The notes under the pieces were generated by a model. The model searched no databases. It saw only the letters and a program-made list of their open reading frames with translations, and was not told where the DNA came from. A stretch of 64,000 bases of DNA from Achromobacter sp. UMC46 (lineage in GTDB: Bacteria; Pseudomonadota; Gammaproteobacteria; Burkholderiales; Burkholderiaceae_B), in the NCBI RefSeq assembly GCF_014170335.1, contig NZ_LZZS01000005.1, positions 372,001 through 436,000 on the forward strand. Direction: 5' to 3'. Of this stretch, positions 27,545 through 35,014 are shown piece after piece (the stretch's first letter is position 1; every line of letters starts with the position of its first letter). A program made the translations under genes and the position numbers.

Positions 27545-28585
27545 ATGAGAAGAGATTTCTTGAAGACCGTAGCCGCTGCGGGCGCCAGCCTGGCAGGAGC
27601 CAATGCCTTTGCGCAAAACGCGCCGGCCTCGCCGGGCACGGGCCTGAAGGGCGCCGCCACCGACGTCTACGTCATGAACGTGATGGTGTCCGGGGTGGAG
27701 TACTGGTTCCCGGTGTATGAAATGATGAAGCAGCTGGGCCATACGCTAGGCGTCAAGACGCGTTATTCGGGCACGCCCGAGTACGACGTCAACAAGCAGC
27801 TGGCCTCGTTCGAACAGGAGCTTGCGCGCAAGCCCGCCGGCATCCTGCTGCACCCGATGAACCCCGACCCGTTCATCGAACCCATCAACCGCGCCGCCGC
27901 GATGGGGATTCCCGTGGTCACCTTCGCGGCCGACTCCCCCAATTCCAAGCGGGTGTCATTCGTCACGTCGGACAACGAACGCGAAGGCGCGCAGGCGGCC
28001 GATGCGATCGCCGCCGCGCTCAACGGCAAAGGCGACTACGCCGTGCTGGAGAACCCCGGGCAAGACAACCACGACCGCCGCATCGCCGCCTTCATCAACC
28101 GCATGAAGACCCAGCACCCCGGCATGAAGCTGGTGGGCCGCGCCGCCAGCAACCAGGATCCCAACAAGGCCTACCAGGCGACCCTGAGCCTGGCGCAGGC
28201 CAATCCGGGCCTGGCCGCGCTGTTCATGCCCGAGGCCAATTCCGCGCTGGGCGCGGCGCAGGCCAGCATCGAGACCAAGAAGAACATCAAGGTCCTGTGC
28301 TGCGACGTGAACGCCAAGATCCTGGACATGATCAAGTCGGGCGAAGTCTACGGATCCGTCAATCCGAACCAGGGCGTGCAGGGCTACATGGGCATGATGC
28401 TGCTGTTCCTGGCGCGCAACCAGCAACTGATCGACCCGATGAACGACGCCAAGCGCAACGGCACCAACCCGATGGCCGTGCCCTTCCTGGACAACGGCCT
28501 GTCCATCGTCAGCAAGGCCAACGCCGACGACTTTTACTGGGACAAGTACCTGGCGCGCCGCGGCACCAAGGGCATCAACGAATGA
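27545..28585 (+). CDS. ABC sugar transporter, periplasmic substrate-binding protein
   Basis: A 346-residue type I periplasmic binding protein of the ribose/autoinducer-2 class. It starts MRRDFLKTVAAAGASLAGAN, an export signal with a Tat-like RRDFLK ending near AFAQ. The mature part has the two-lobe fold (SVFEQ-like FEQELARKPAGILLHPMNPD, TFAADSPNSKRVSFVTSDN). It captures the pathway substrate in the periplasm. I start at ATG 27545, which has an AAAGGAG nearby, rather than an in-frame codon at 27515. The stop overlaps the ATPase start (ATGA). Confidence 0.9.
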   Translation: MRRDFLKTVAAAGASLAGANAFAQNAPASPGTGLKGAATDVYVMNVMVSGVEYWFPVYEMMKQLGHTLGVKTRYSGTPEYDVNKQLASFEQELARKPAGILLHPMNPDPFIEPINRAAAMGIPVVTFAADSPNSKRVSFVTSDNEREGAQAADAIAAALNGKGDYAVLENPGQDNHDRRIAAFINRMKTQHPGMKLVGRAASNQDPNKAYQATLSLAQANPGLAALFMPEANSALGAAQASIETKKNIKVLCCDVNAKILDMIKSGEVYGSVNPNQGVQGYMGMMLLFLARNQQLIDPMNDAKRNGTNPMAVPFLDNGLSIVSKANADDFYWDKYLARRGTKGINE

Positions 28586-30102
28586 CCGCGCAACCGCCCC
28601 TGCTGGAGCTGCACGGCATCGCCAAGCGTTTCGGGGCATCGCGCGCGCTGGCCGGCGTGCATTTCTCGCTGCGACGGGGCGAGATCCACGCCCTGTGCGG
28701 CGAGAACGGCGCCGGCAAATCCACGTTGATGAAAATCATCGACGGCATCCACGCGCCCGACGAAGGCGAGATCCGCCTGAACGGCGAACGCGTGGTCATC
28801 GACGGCCCGGCCCATGCCATGCGGCTGGGCATCGGGCTCGTCCACCAGGAAATCGCGCTGTGCGGCGACGCCACGGTGGCCGAGAACATCTTCATGCCCG
28901 AGATCGCTTCCCGGACGCGCCCGTGGATGGACTTCGCCAGCCTGAACGCGCGCGCCTCGCAGGTGCTGGCGCGGCTGGGCCAGCAGATCGACCCCGCCCT
29001 GCGTGTGGACGATCTGGGCATCTCCAGCCAGCAACTGGTCGAAATCGCCAAGGCGCTGACCCTGGATTGCAAGGTCCTGATCCTGGACGAACCCACGGCG
29101 GCGCTGACCGAAGTGGAATCGGCCGCCCTGTTCCGCGTGCTGCACGACCTGAAAGCGCAGGGCATCGGCATCATCTACATCAGCCACCGCATGGCCGAGA
29201 TCTTCCAGCACTGCGACCGCGTCACCGTACTGCGCGACGGCCGCGACGTGCTCTCAGCCCCCCTCGCCGGCCTGACGCCCGATGCGCTGGTGCGCAGCAT
29301 GGTCGGGCGCGACCTGGGCTGCTACTACCCCCCGAAACAGGCAGAGAACGATGCCGCCGCCCCCTTGCTGGAGGTCGACGGCATTGCGGACGGGGTCTGC
29401 GTGCACGGCATCTCCTTCACGCTCAAACGCGGCGAGATCCTGGGTATCTCCGGCCTGATGGGCGCGGGGCGCACCGAACTGGCCGAAACCTTGTGCGGCT
29501 TGCGTCGCGCCCGCCGCGGCGTGGTGCGGCTGCGCGGCAAACCCTTGCGGATACGCCGCTACGGCGACGCCCTGCGCCATGGCATCGCGTACCTCAGCGA
29601 AGACCGCAAGGCCGCCGGCCTGTTCCTGGAACTGCCCATCGAACAGAACATCTCGTCGATGGCGCTCGCCCGCATCAGTTCGCGTTTCGGCCTGCTGCGG
29701 CGGCGCGCGGAACGCCGCCTGGCCACGGAACTGGGTGCGCGGCTCAAGCTCAAGTCCGACGGCGTAGCCATCGACGCCGCCAGCCTGTCGGGCGGCAACC
29801 AGCAGAAGGTGGCGATCGCCAAACTGCTGGCGACGAATCCCGCCGTGCTGCTGATGGACGAACCCACCCGCGGCGTGGACGTCGGCGCCAAATCCGAGAT
29901 CCACCACATCCTGCGTGAGCTGGCCGGCCAGGGCGTGGGCGTGGTCGTGATCTCGTCCGAACTGCCGGAAATCATCGGCTTGTGCGACCGCGCGCTGGTG
30001 ATCCGAGACGGCCGGCTGGCCGGCGAACTGGCCGCCAGCGACATGACCGAAGAACGGCTGCTGAGGCTGGCCTCGGGCCTCAGCGCCCAGGAGACGAACT
30101 GA
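28582..30102 (+). CDS. ABC sugar transporter, dual ATPase subunit (RbsA/XylG type)
   Basis: A 506-residue protein with two fused ABC domains. The first has Walker A GENGAGKST and Walker B VLILDEPTAALTE. The second has the degenerate Walker A GLMGAGRTE usual for this class, the signature LSGGNQQKV and Walker B VLLMDEPTRGVDVG. It energises import of the sugar or polyol at the inner membrane. It overlaps both neighbours (ATGA with the binding protein, TGATG with the permease), so the three are translated as one unit. Confidence 0.92.
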   Translation: MTAQPPLLELHGIAKRFGASRALAGVHFSLRRGEIHALCGENGAGKSTLMKIIDGIHAPDEGEIRLNGERVVIDGPAHAMRLGIGLVHQEIALCGDATVAENIFMPEIASRTRPWMDFASLNARASQVLARLGQQIDPALRVDDLGISSQQLVEIAKALTLDCKVLILDEPTAALTEVESAALFRVLHDLKAQGIGIIYISHRMAEIFQHCDRVTVLRDGRDVLSAPLAGLTPDALVRSMVGRDLGCYYPPKQAENDAAAPLLEVDGIADGVCVHGISFTLKRGEILGISGLMGAGRTELAETLCGLRRARRGVVRLRGKPLRIRRYGDALRHGIAYLSEDRKAAGLFLELPIEQNISSMALARISSRFGLLRRRAERRLATELGARLKLKSDGVAIDAASLSGGNQQKVAIAKLLATNPAVLLMDEPTRGVDVGAKSEIHHILRELAGQGVGVVVISSELPEIIGLCDRALVIRDGRLAGELAASDMTEERLLRLASGLSAQETN

Positions 30103-31142
30103 TGTCCGAACTCAAACCTTCCCCCGCGGCCGACGCCGCCCTGCTGCCCGACGGCGGTCTGGCCCCTCTGCGCCACGCCGCCGCCCCCCCGTTGCGCCAC
30201 CGGCTGGCCAGCATGCGCGAAGCCGGCCTGCTGCTGATCATCGCGCTGCTTGCCATCGGCATGAGCTTCGCGTCGCCGCATTTCCTGACCTGGGAGAACA
30301 TCCGCGCGATGCTGCTGTCGTTCTCCATTGAAGGCATCGTCGTGGTCGGCATGACCCTGCTGGTGATCGTAGGCGGCATCGACCTGTCGGTGGGCTCCGT
30401 CGTCTGCATGGCCATGGTGATCACCGGCAAGCTCTTCCTGATGGGCGCCGACCCCTGGACCGCCAGCCTGGCGGCCATCGCGGCAAGCGGCGTCGTGGGC
30501 GCACTGATCGGCCTGTGCGTGACGCGCATCGGGCTCAGCCATTTCATCGCGTCGCTGGCGTTCATGGTGATCGTGCGCGGCCTGTCGCTGGCCATCACGC
30601 AAGGCACGCCGCAGTCGCTGTTCTCGCTGCCCGCGCAGTTCAAGTTCATCGGCCAGGGCGTCATCGGCGGCATCCCCGCCGTCATCCTGATCTTCGCCGC
30701 GATCGTCATCGTCAGCGACGTCGCCCTGCGCCGCGCCGCGCTGCTGCGCAAGGTGTTCTATACCGGCAGCAATGAAAAGGCCGCGCTGTACTCCGGCATC
30801 CGCACGGGCCGCGTGAAGTTCTGGGTGACCGTGCTGTGCTCGACGCTGGCGGGGCTGGCGGGCGTGGTCTACACCGCGCGCTTCGGCGCCGCCACGCCCA
30901 CCTTCGGCATGGGCATGGAACTGAACGTGATCGCCGCCGTGGTGATCGGCGGCGCCAGCCTGAAGGGCGGCTCGGGCACGGTCCTGGGCGCCGTACTGGG
31001 GCTGGCCCTGCTGTCGGTCGTTACCAGTTCCCTGATCCTGCTGGATGTCTCGCCGTACTGGCAAGACGTCGTCAAGGGCTTGATCCTGTTGGCCGCCGTC
31101 ACCGTCGACCATCTTATGAACGTGAAGAAAGGACACCGATGA
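30102..31142 (+). CDS. ABC sugar transporter, permease subunit (RbsC type)
   Basis: A 346-residue inner-membrane permease with about 8-10 hydrophobic helices (AGLLLIIALLAIGMSFASPHF at the start, GIVVVGMTLLVIVGGIDLSVG including the RbsC-family GGIDLSVG motif). It forms the channel of the importer with the ATPase just upstream, whose TGA shares a base with this ATG. Its stop overlaps the aldo/keto reductase ATG, tying uptake to catabolism. Confidence 0.92.
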   Translation: MSELKPSPAADAALLPDGGLAPLRHAAAPPLRHRLASMREAGLLLIIALLAIGMSFASPHFLTWENIRAMLLSFSIEGIVVVGMTLLVIVGGIDLSVGSVVCMAMVITGKLFLMGADPWTASLAAIAASGVVGALIGLCVTRIGLSHFIASLAFMVIVRGLSLAITQGTPQSLFSLPAQFKFIGQGVIGGIPAVILIFAAIVIVSDVALRRAALLRKVFYTGSNEKAALYSGIRTGRVKFWVTVLCSTLAGLAGVVYTARFGAATPTFGMGMELNVIAAVVIGGASLKGGSGTVLGAVLGLALLSVVTSSLILLDVSPYWQDVVKGLILLAAVTVDHLMNVKKGHR

Positions 31143-32119
31143 ACACCACCACTCTGGGCCCGTCCGGCATCGAATGCGAAACCGTCGGCCTGGGCACCTG
31201 GGCCATGGGCGGATGGATGTGGGGCGGCAGCGATGACGCCGCGGCCATCGACGCCATCCGCGCGTCCGTGGACGCCGGCGTGCGCCTGATCGACACCGCC
31301 CCCGCCTACGGCCTGGGGCACGCCGAACAACTGGTCGGCACGGCCCTGAAAGGCCGCCGGCACGAAGCCGTCATCGCCACCAAATGCGGGCTGGTGTGGC
31401 ATACGCAACAGGGCGTGCACTTCTTCGACGAAGACGGCAAACCCGTGCATCGCCACCTGGGCCGCGCATCCCTCTTCCATGAAGTGGAACAGAGCCTGGC
31501 CCGCCTGCAAACGGATTACATCGACCTCTACATCACCCACTGGCAGGACAGCACCACGCCGGTCGCGGAAACCATGGATGCGCTGCTGGACCTGAAGCGC
31601 CAGGGCAAGATCCGCGCCATCGGCATCAGCAACGCCACGCCCGAGACGCTGGCCGAATACCTGCGCCATGGCCCGGTCGACGCCATCCAGGAACGCTACA
31701 GCCTGATCGACCGCGACATCGAATCCACGCTGCTGCCCCCGTGCCGCGACCACGGCGTGGCCTCGCTGGGCTATTCCTCGCTGGCGCTGGGCCTCCTGGC
31801 CGGCCCGATCGACCCCGGCCGGCAATTCACGGGCGACGACCAGCGTGCCGGCAACCCGCGCTTCTCCGCCGCCAACCGCCTGCGGCTGAAAACGTTCTTC
31901 GACGCGTTGACGCCCCTGCGGCAACAGCTGGACTGCTCGTATGCGCAGTTGATGATCGCGTGGACCACCCGGCAGGGCGGCGTCAGCACCGCCCTGTGCG
32001 GCGCCCGCACGCCCGCGCAGGCGATCCAGAACGCCGGTGCGGCCGACCTCAAGCTGGATACGGCCGCCCTCGCCGCCATCGACGCGGCCGCCGCCCGCCA
32101 TCTTGCAACCCTGGACTGA
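31139..32119 (+). CDS. Aldo/keto reductase
   Basis: A 326-residue NAD(P)H-dependent aldo/keto reductase with a TIM-barrel sequence pattern. The catalytic Asp-Tyr region is RLIDTAPAYGLGHAEQLVG near residues 50-70, followed by the Lys in VIATKCGLVW, and the His in IDLYITHWQD. It probably oxidises or reduces a sugar, polyol or the aldehyde released by the aldolase encoded next. ATG 31139 overlaps the permease stop by 4 nt. Confidence 0.88.
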   Translation: MNTTTLGPSGIECETVGLGTWAMGGWMWGGSDDAAAIDAIRASVDAGVRLIDTAPAYGLGHAEQLVGTALKGRRHEAVIATKCGLVWHTQQGVHFFDEDGKPVHRHLGRASLFHEVEQSLARLQTDYIDLYITHWQDSTTPVAETMDALLDLKRQGKIRAIGISNATPETLAEYLRHGPVDAIQERYSLIDRDIESTLLPPCRDHGVASLGYSSLALGLLAGPIDPGRQFTGDDQRAGNPRFSAANRLRLKTFFDALTPLRQQLDCSYAQLMIAWTTRQGGVSTALCGARTPAQAIQNAGAADLKLDTAALAAIDAAAARHLATLD

Positions 32120-32136
32120 CGGACAAGGAAACCTCA

Positions 32137-32991
32137 ATGACGCACAACAAAGAAGCGCGCCTGAACCGCCTGCTGACCGCCGGGCGCTGCCTGGACATCG
32201 CCGTCGACCACGGCGTCTGCAACGAACCCGGATTCCTGGACGGCCTGGAAGACATGCCCGCCGTCGTGGACCAATTGGCCGCGGCGCGCCCTGACGCCAT
32301 CCAGCTCAACTACGGCCAGGCCGGGCTGCTGCAACAGCGCCCGGGGCGCGACAAGCCCGCGCTGGTCATGCGCCTGGACATGGGCAACCCCTATAACGCC
32401 ACCACGCACCGCGTGATGTGGGCCGTGCTGCAGAACACGCAAGACCCGGTGCTGCCCGCCGTGCAGATGGACGCGGCCTGCGTCGTCGTCAACCTGTTCA
32501 TGCTGCCCGACGAGCCCGACTTGTTCCGCCAATGCGTGTCCAACATCGCGCGCGTCCGCGCCGACTGCGACCGCTACGGCATGCCGCTGATGATCGAGCC
32601 CCTGGTCATGGCGCCCCACTCCGCGCGCGGCGGCTACATGGTGGACGGCGACGCCGAGAAAATCGTGACGCTCGTCCGACTGGCGCGCGAAATGGGCGCC
32701 GACATCGTCAAGGCCGACCCCACGACCGAAACCCGCGACTTCCACCGCGTGGTCCAGGCGGCGCGCTGCCCCGTGCTGGTGCGGGGCGGCGGCCGCGAAG
32801 ACCTGCAGCGCGTATTCGGCCGGTCTTGGGAATTGCTGGACCAGGGCGCGGTCGGCCTTGTGTATGGACGCAACGTCTACCAGCACGGCAATCCGTCGGC
32901 CGTGGTGCGCGCGCTGATGGCGATGATCCACCAGGGCGCCAGCGCGCGCGAGGCATGGCAACAGTATGAAAGCGAGTCCAGCCGCGGATAG
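32137..32991 (+). CDS. Class I aldolase, DhnA/LsrF/LacD-like
   Basis: A 284-residue TIM-barrel aldolase. It starts near a catalytic-type motif RCLDIAVDHGVCNEPGF, and the likely Schiff-base lysine is in EMGADIVKADPTTE (about residue 190), with the phosphate-binding strand CPVLVRGGGRED and VGLVYGRNVYQ near the end. Related enzymes cleave ketose phosphates, often to dihydroxyacetone phosphate plus an aldehyde. With the kinase and GlpD-like dehydrogenase it would complete a route polyol to polyol phosphate to ketose phosphate to C3 unit. It lies 17 bp after the reductase and closes the operon. Confidence 0.85.
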   Translation: MTHNKEARLNRLLTAGRCLDIAVDHGVCNEPGFLDGLEDMPAVVDQLAAARPDAIQLNYGQAGLLQQRPGRDKPALVMRLDMGNPYNATTHRVMWAVLQNTQDPVLPAVQMDAACVVVNLFMLPDEPDLFRQCVSNIARVRADCDRYGMPLMIEPLVMAPHSARGGYMVDGDAEKIVTLVRLAREMGADIVKADPTTETRDFHRVVQAARCPVLVRGGGREDLQRVFGRSWELLDQGAVGLVYGRNVYQHGNPSAVVRALMAMIHQGASAREAWQQYESESSRG

Positions 32992-33063
32992 CGCCACGCG
33001 TTGGCCAAGTCTGATTATCATGTCGAAGCTCGCTCTGGAGCCGCCTTGTGAATCGGTAAACCA

Positions 33064-33864
33064 ATGGAATCGTTCAACGCCACGGAAAGCAACCGCATCA
33101 CCCTCCCCGCCAAATGGCGCGGAGACTTCGCCCATGCCTCCGTAGAACAACAATCCATTGGCGAGTCGCGCGCAGACGTGTTCCGCGTGCGACGCCCCAA
33201 TCGGCCAGACCTTTTCCTGAAGTCGGAACTTGCCGGCGGCGTCAGCGAATTGCCGGACGAGATCGACCGGCTGCGCTGGTTGGCGCAGGTCGGCCAGCCA
33301 GCCCCGCACGTGCTGGATACCGCGATGGAAGGCGACCGCCACTGGCTGCTGATGACTGCGATTCGCGGCCGCGACTTGGCCAGCGCCGCCCTGGCGCCCG
33401 CACAGATCATTGGCGTGTTGGCCACGGCATTGCGCAACCTGCACCACCTGCCGATTGAAACCTGCCCGTTCGATCACCGGCTGGAGGCGCGCATCGCGCA
33501 GGCAAAGCGCCACGTCGACGCCGGGCTTGTCGACGAAGCGGATTTCGACGATGAACGGCTGGGGCAATCGGCCAGCCAGGTGCTGGCTGAACTGCTGTCA
33601 AGCTGCCCCACGGCGCGCGATCCGGTGGTTGCGCACGGCGACGCCTGTCTTCCCAACTTCATGGTCGACGGCCACCAATTCACGGGTTTCATCGACTGCG
33701 GCCGTCTAGGTATCGCCGACCGATTTCAAGACCTGGCGCTGGCGGCGCGCAGCATCGCCCGCAATGTGGGCGAGCAATGGGTGCCCCCCTTCTTCCGCGC
33801 ATATGGCATTGCGCCCGACGCGCAGCGCATCAGGTTCTATTGCCTGCTGGACGAATTCTTCTAA
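33064..33864 (+). CDS. APH(3')-type aminoglycoside O-phosphotransferase
   Basis: A 266-residue kinase with the full APH set: Lys53 (LFLKSELAGG) for ATP, catalytic Asp193 in HGDACLPN, and the metal-binding FIDCGRLGIADRFQDLAL (Asp211). The C-terminal LLDEFF is typical of APH(3')-II relatives. The predicted reaction is ATP-dependent phosphorylation of kanamycin/neomycin-class drugs at the 3' hydroxyl, in the cytoplasm. No mobile element is nearby, so it looks chromosomal and intrinsic. The stop overlaps the convergent response-regulator stop by 4 nt. Confidence 0.88.
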   Translation: MESFNATESNRITLPAKWRGDFAHASVEQQSIGESRADVFRVRRPNRPDLFLKSELAGGVSELPDEIDRLRWLAQVGQPAPHVLDTAMEGDRHWLLMTAIRGRDLASAALAPAQIIGVLATALRNLHHLPIETCPFDHRLEARIAQAKRHVDAGLVDEADFDDERLGQSASQVLAELLSSCPTARDPVVAHGDACLPNFMVDGHQFTGFIDCGRLGIADRFQDLALAARSIARNVGEQWVPPFFRAYGIAPDAQRIRFYCLLDEFF

Positions 33865-34607
33865 CGCAGGCGCCGCACGCCCTCGGCGCCCGCCATGTCT
33901 ATCGACGTGTTCATCCCATTGCCCAACACATGACGGATCAAATCGGCATCCGTCGTCACGCCTAGCTTGCGCATCGCGCTTCGCTTCTGGGTGCTGATCG
34001 TCTGCACGCTCCGGTGCACCATTTCAGCAATATTGGTGATGGTTCCCCCCGCGCAGAACAAACGAACGACTTCCGCCTCGCGCGGCGTCAGCCTGCCCTC
34101 GCCCCCCATCTGCATGTTATTCAGCAGCAATTCTTTTATCACCGGCGAATAATACTGCCGCCCGGCGTATACCGCCCGCACGGCATTAATCAAATGACTG
34201 GGGCAATCGCATTTGCTGACAATCCCCATGACGTTCTGCCGCACCATCGCCCATACCAATATCGGACTATCGAACATGGTGTAGATGACGGTACGCAGCG
34301 TCGGGTAGGACCGTTCCAGATAGGCGATAAGCGCCAACCCATCGCCATACTTCCCTCCCGGCATCGAAAAGTCGGAAATCAGCACATCACAGGGTTTTTC
34401 ATTAAGCAAATCCACCAACCCGGTCGAATCCGCAGCTTGCCCCACGACCACGAAGCCGGCTTTCTCACTTAACACCGACACCACACCCAGCGACACCGCC
34501 GGGTGGTCATCGACAATCACGACACATATATCGTTTTCAGACGCCAATGCACTCTTCCATATCAAGGGAGGAACAATTATTCCAAATTTATTGTAGACGA
34601 GCACCAT
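33861..34607 (-). CDS. Orphan RcsB-like response regulator
   Basis: A 248-residue NarL/FixJ-type regulator. The receiver has Asp33/34 (VIVDDHPAVSLG), phospho-acceptor Asp79 in SDFSMPGGKYGDGLALI, and Lys132. A LuxR-type HTH covers about 172-230 (LTPREAEVVRLFCAGG, SVQTISTQKRSAMRKLGV). The SDFSMPGGKYGDG stretch is characteristic of RcsB rather than of BvgA or NarL. No histidine kinase lies nearby, so it is orphan in this window. The first ~25 residues are unusual for the family, so translation may start later than the ATG at 34607. It diverges from the two-partner secretion genes and may control them or the fimbriae. Confidence 0.82.
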   Translation of the reverse strand: MVLVYNKFGIIVPPLIWKSALASENDICVVIVDDHPAVSLGVVSVLSEKAGFVVVGQAADSTGLVDLLNEKPCDVLISDFSMPGGKYGDGLALIAYLERSYPTLRTVIYTMFDSPILVWAMVRQNVMGIVSKCDCPSHLINAVRAVYAGRQYYSPVIKELLLNNMQMGGEGRLTPREAEVVRLFCAGGTITNIAEMVHRSVQTISTQKRSAMRKLGVTTDADLIRHVLGNGMNTSIDMAGAEGVRRLR

Positions 34608-35014
34608 CCCTTAAGCATATTTGCACTCGACGACAACGCCATCTACCCACATGAAAAATAAGACAAAACCTGCCTCCCGCTGACACTTATTGAACACGAC
34701 GCGACAAAAAAGCGGGTAATTCAATAGATTTTAAAAATATTACCAAAAACAACCGCAAATTTACTGGTTTTAATTTCGAACAGCCAACTCATCAATTTCG
34801 TATTATTCCTAACTCTCTTAGTCCTACAAAAACCTATAGTCATCATCCGTGGCGACCGAATCGCGATTAACACGCCGTCCGCCAAATAATTCGAGCCCCG
34901 CATTGTTTTCCACGCACCCAACTGGCATCGCACGCCAGGGTAAACGCGTCTGCGATCGGCTCACGGTAATGACAAAACCAATAAAGGGCCGCTGCAAACA
35001 GCGGGTAGAACTAA
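34608..35014. other. AT-rich divergent intergenic region before tpsB
   Basis: About 400 bp with no convincing gene, far more AT-rich than the rest of the window (especially 34640-34850). It must hold the promoters for the rcsB-like gene (left) and tpsB (right). A small hairpin, CCGCTG / CAGCGG around CAAA (34989-35004), lies just before the proposed tpsB GTG. Short reading frames here (for example around 34721-34933) have no recognisable product. The composition suggests H-NS-type silencing or foreign origin, but this is inference. Confidence 0.6.

Noticed and set aside
29559-31136. 525-codon minus-strand frame over the ABC genes
   Set aside because: Antisense of the ATPase and permease; Gln/His/Asp-rich low-complexity translation.
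32134-33567. 477-codon minus-strand frame over the aldolase and APH genes
   Set aside because: Antisense of two recognised enzymes, and it spans unrelated genes.
33861-34607. BvgA-type virulence regulator
   Set aside because: The receiver motif and lack of an adjacent BvgS-like kinase point to the RcsB group instead.
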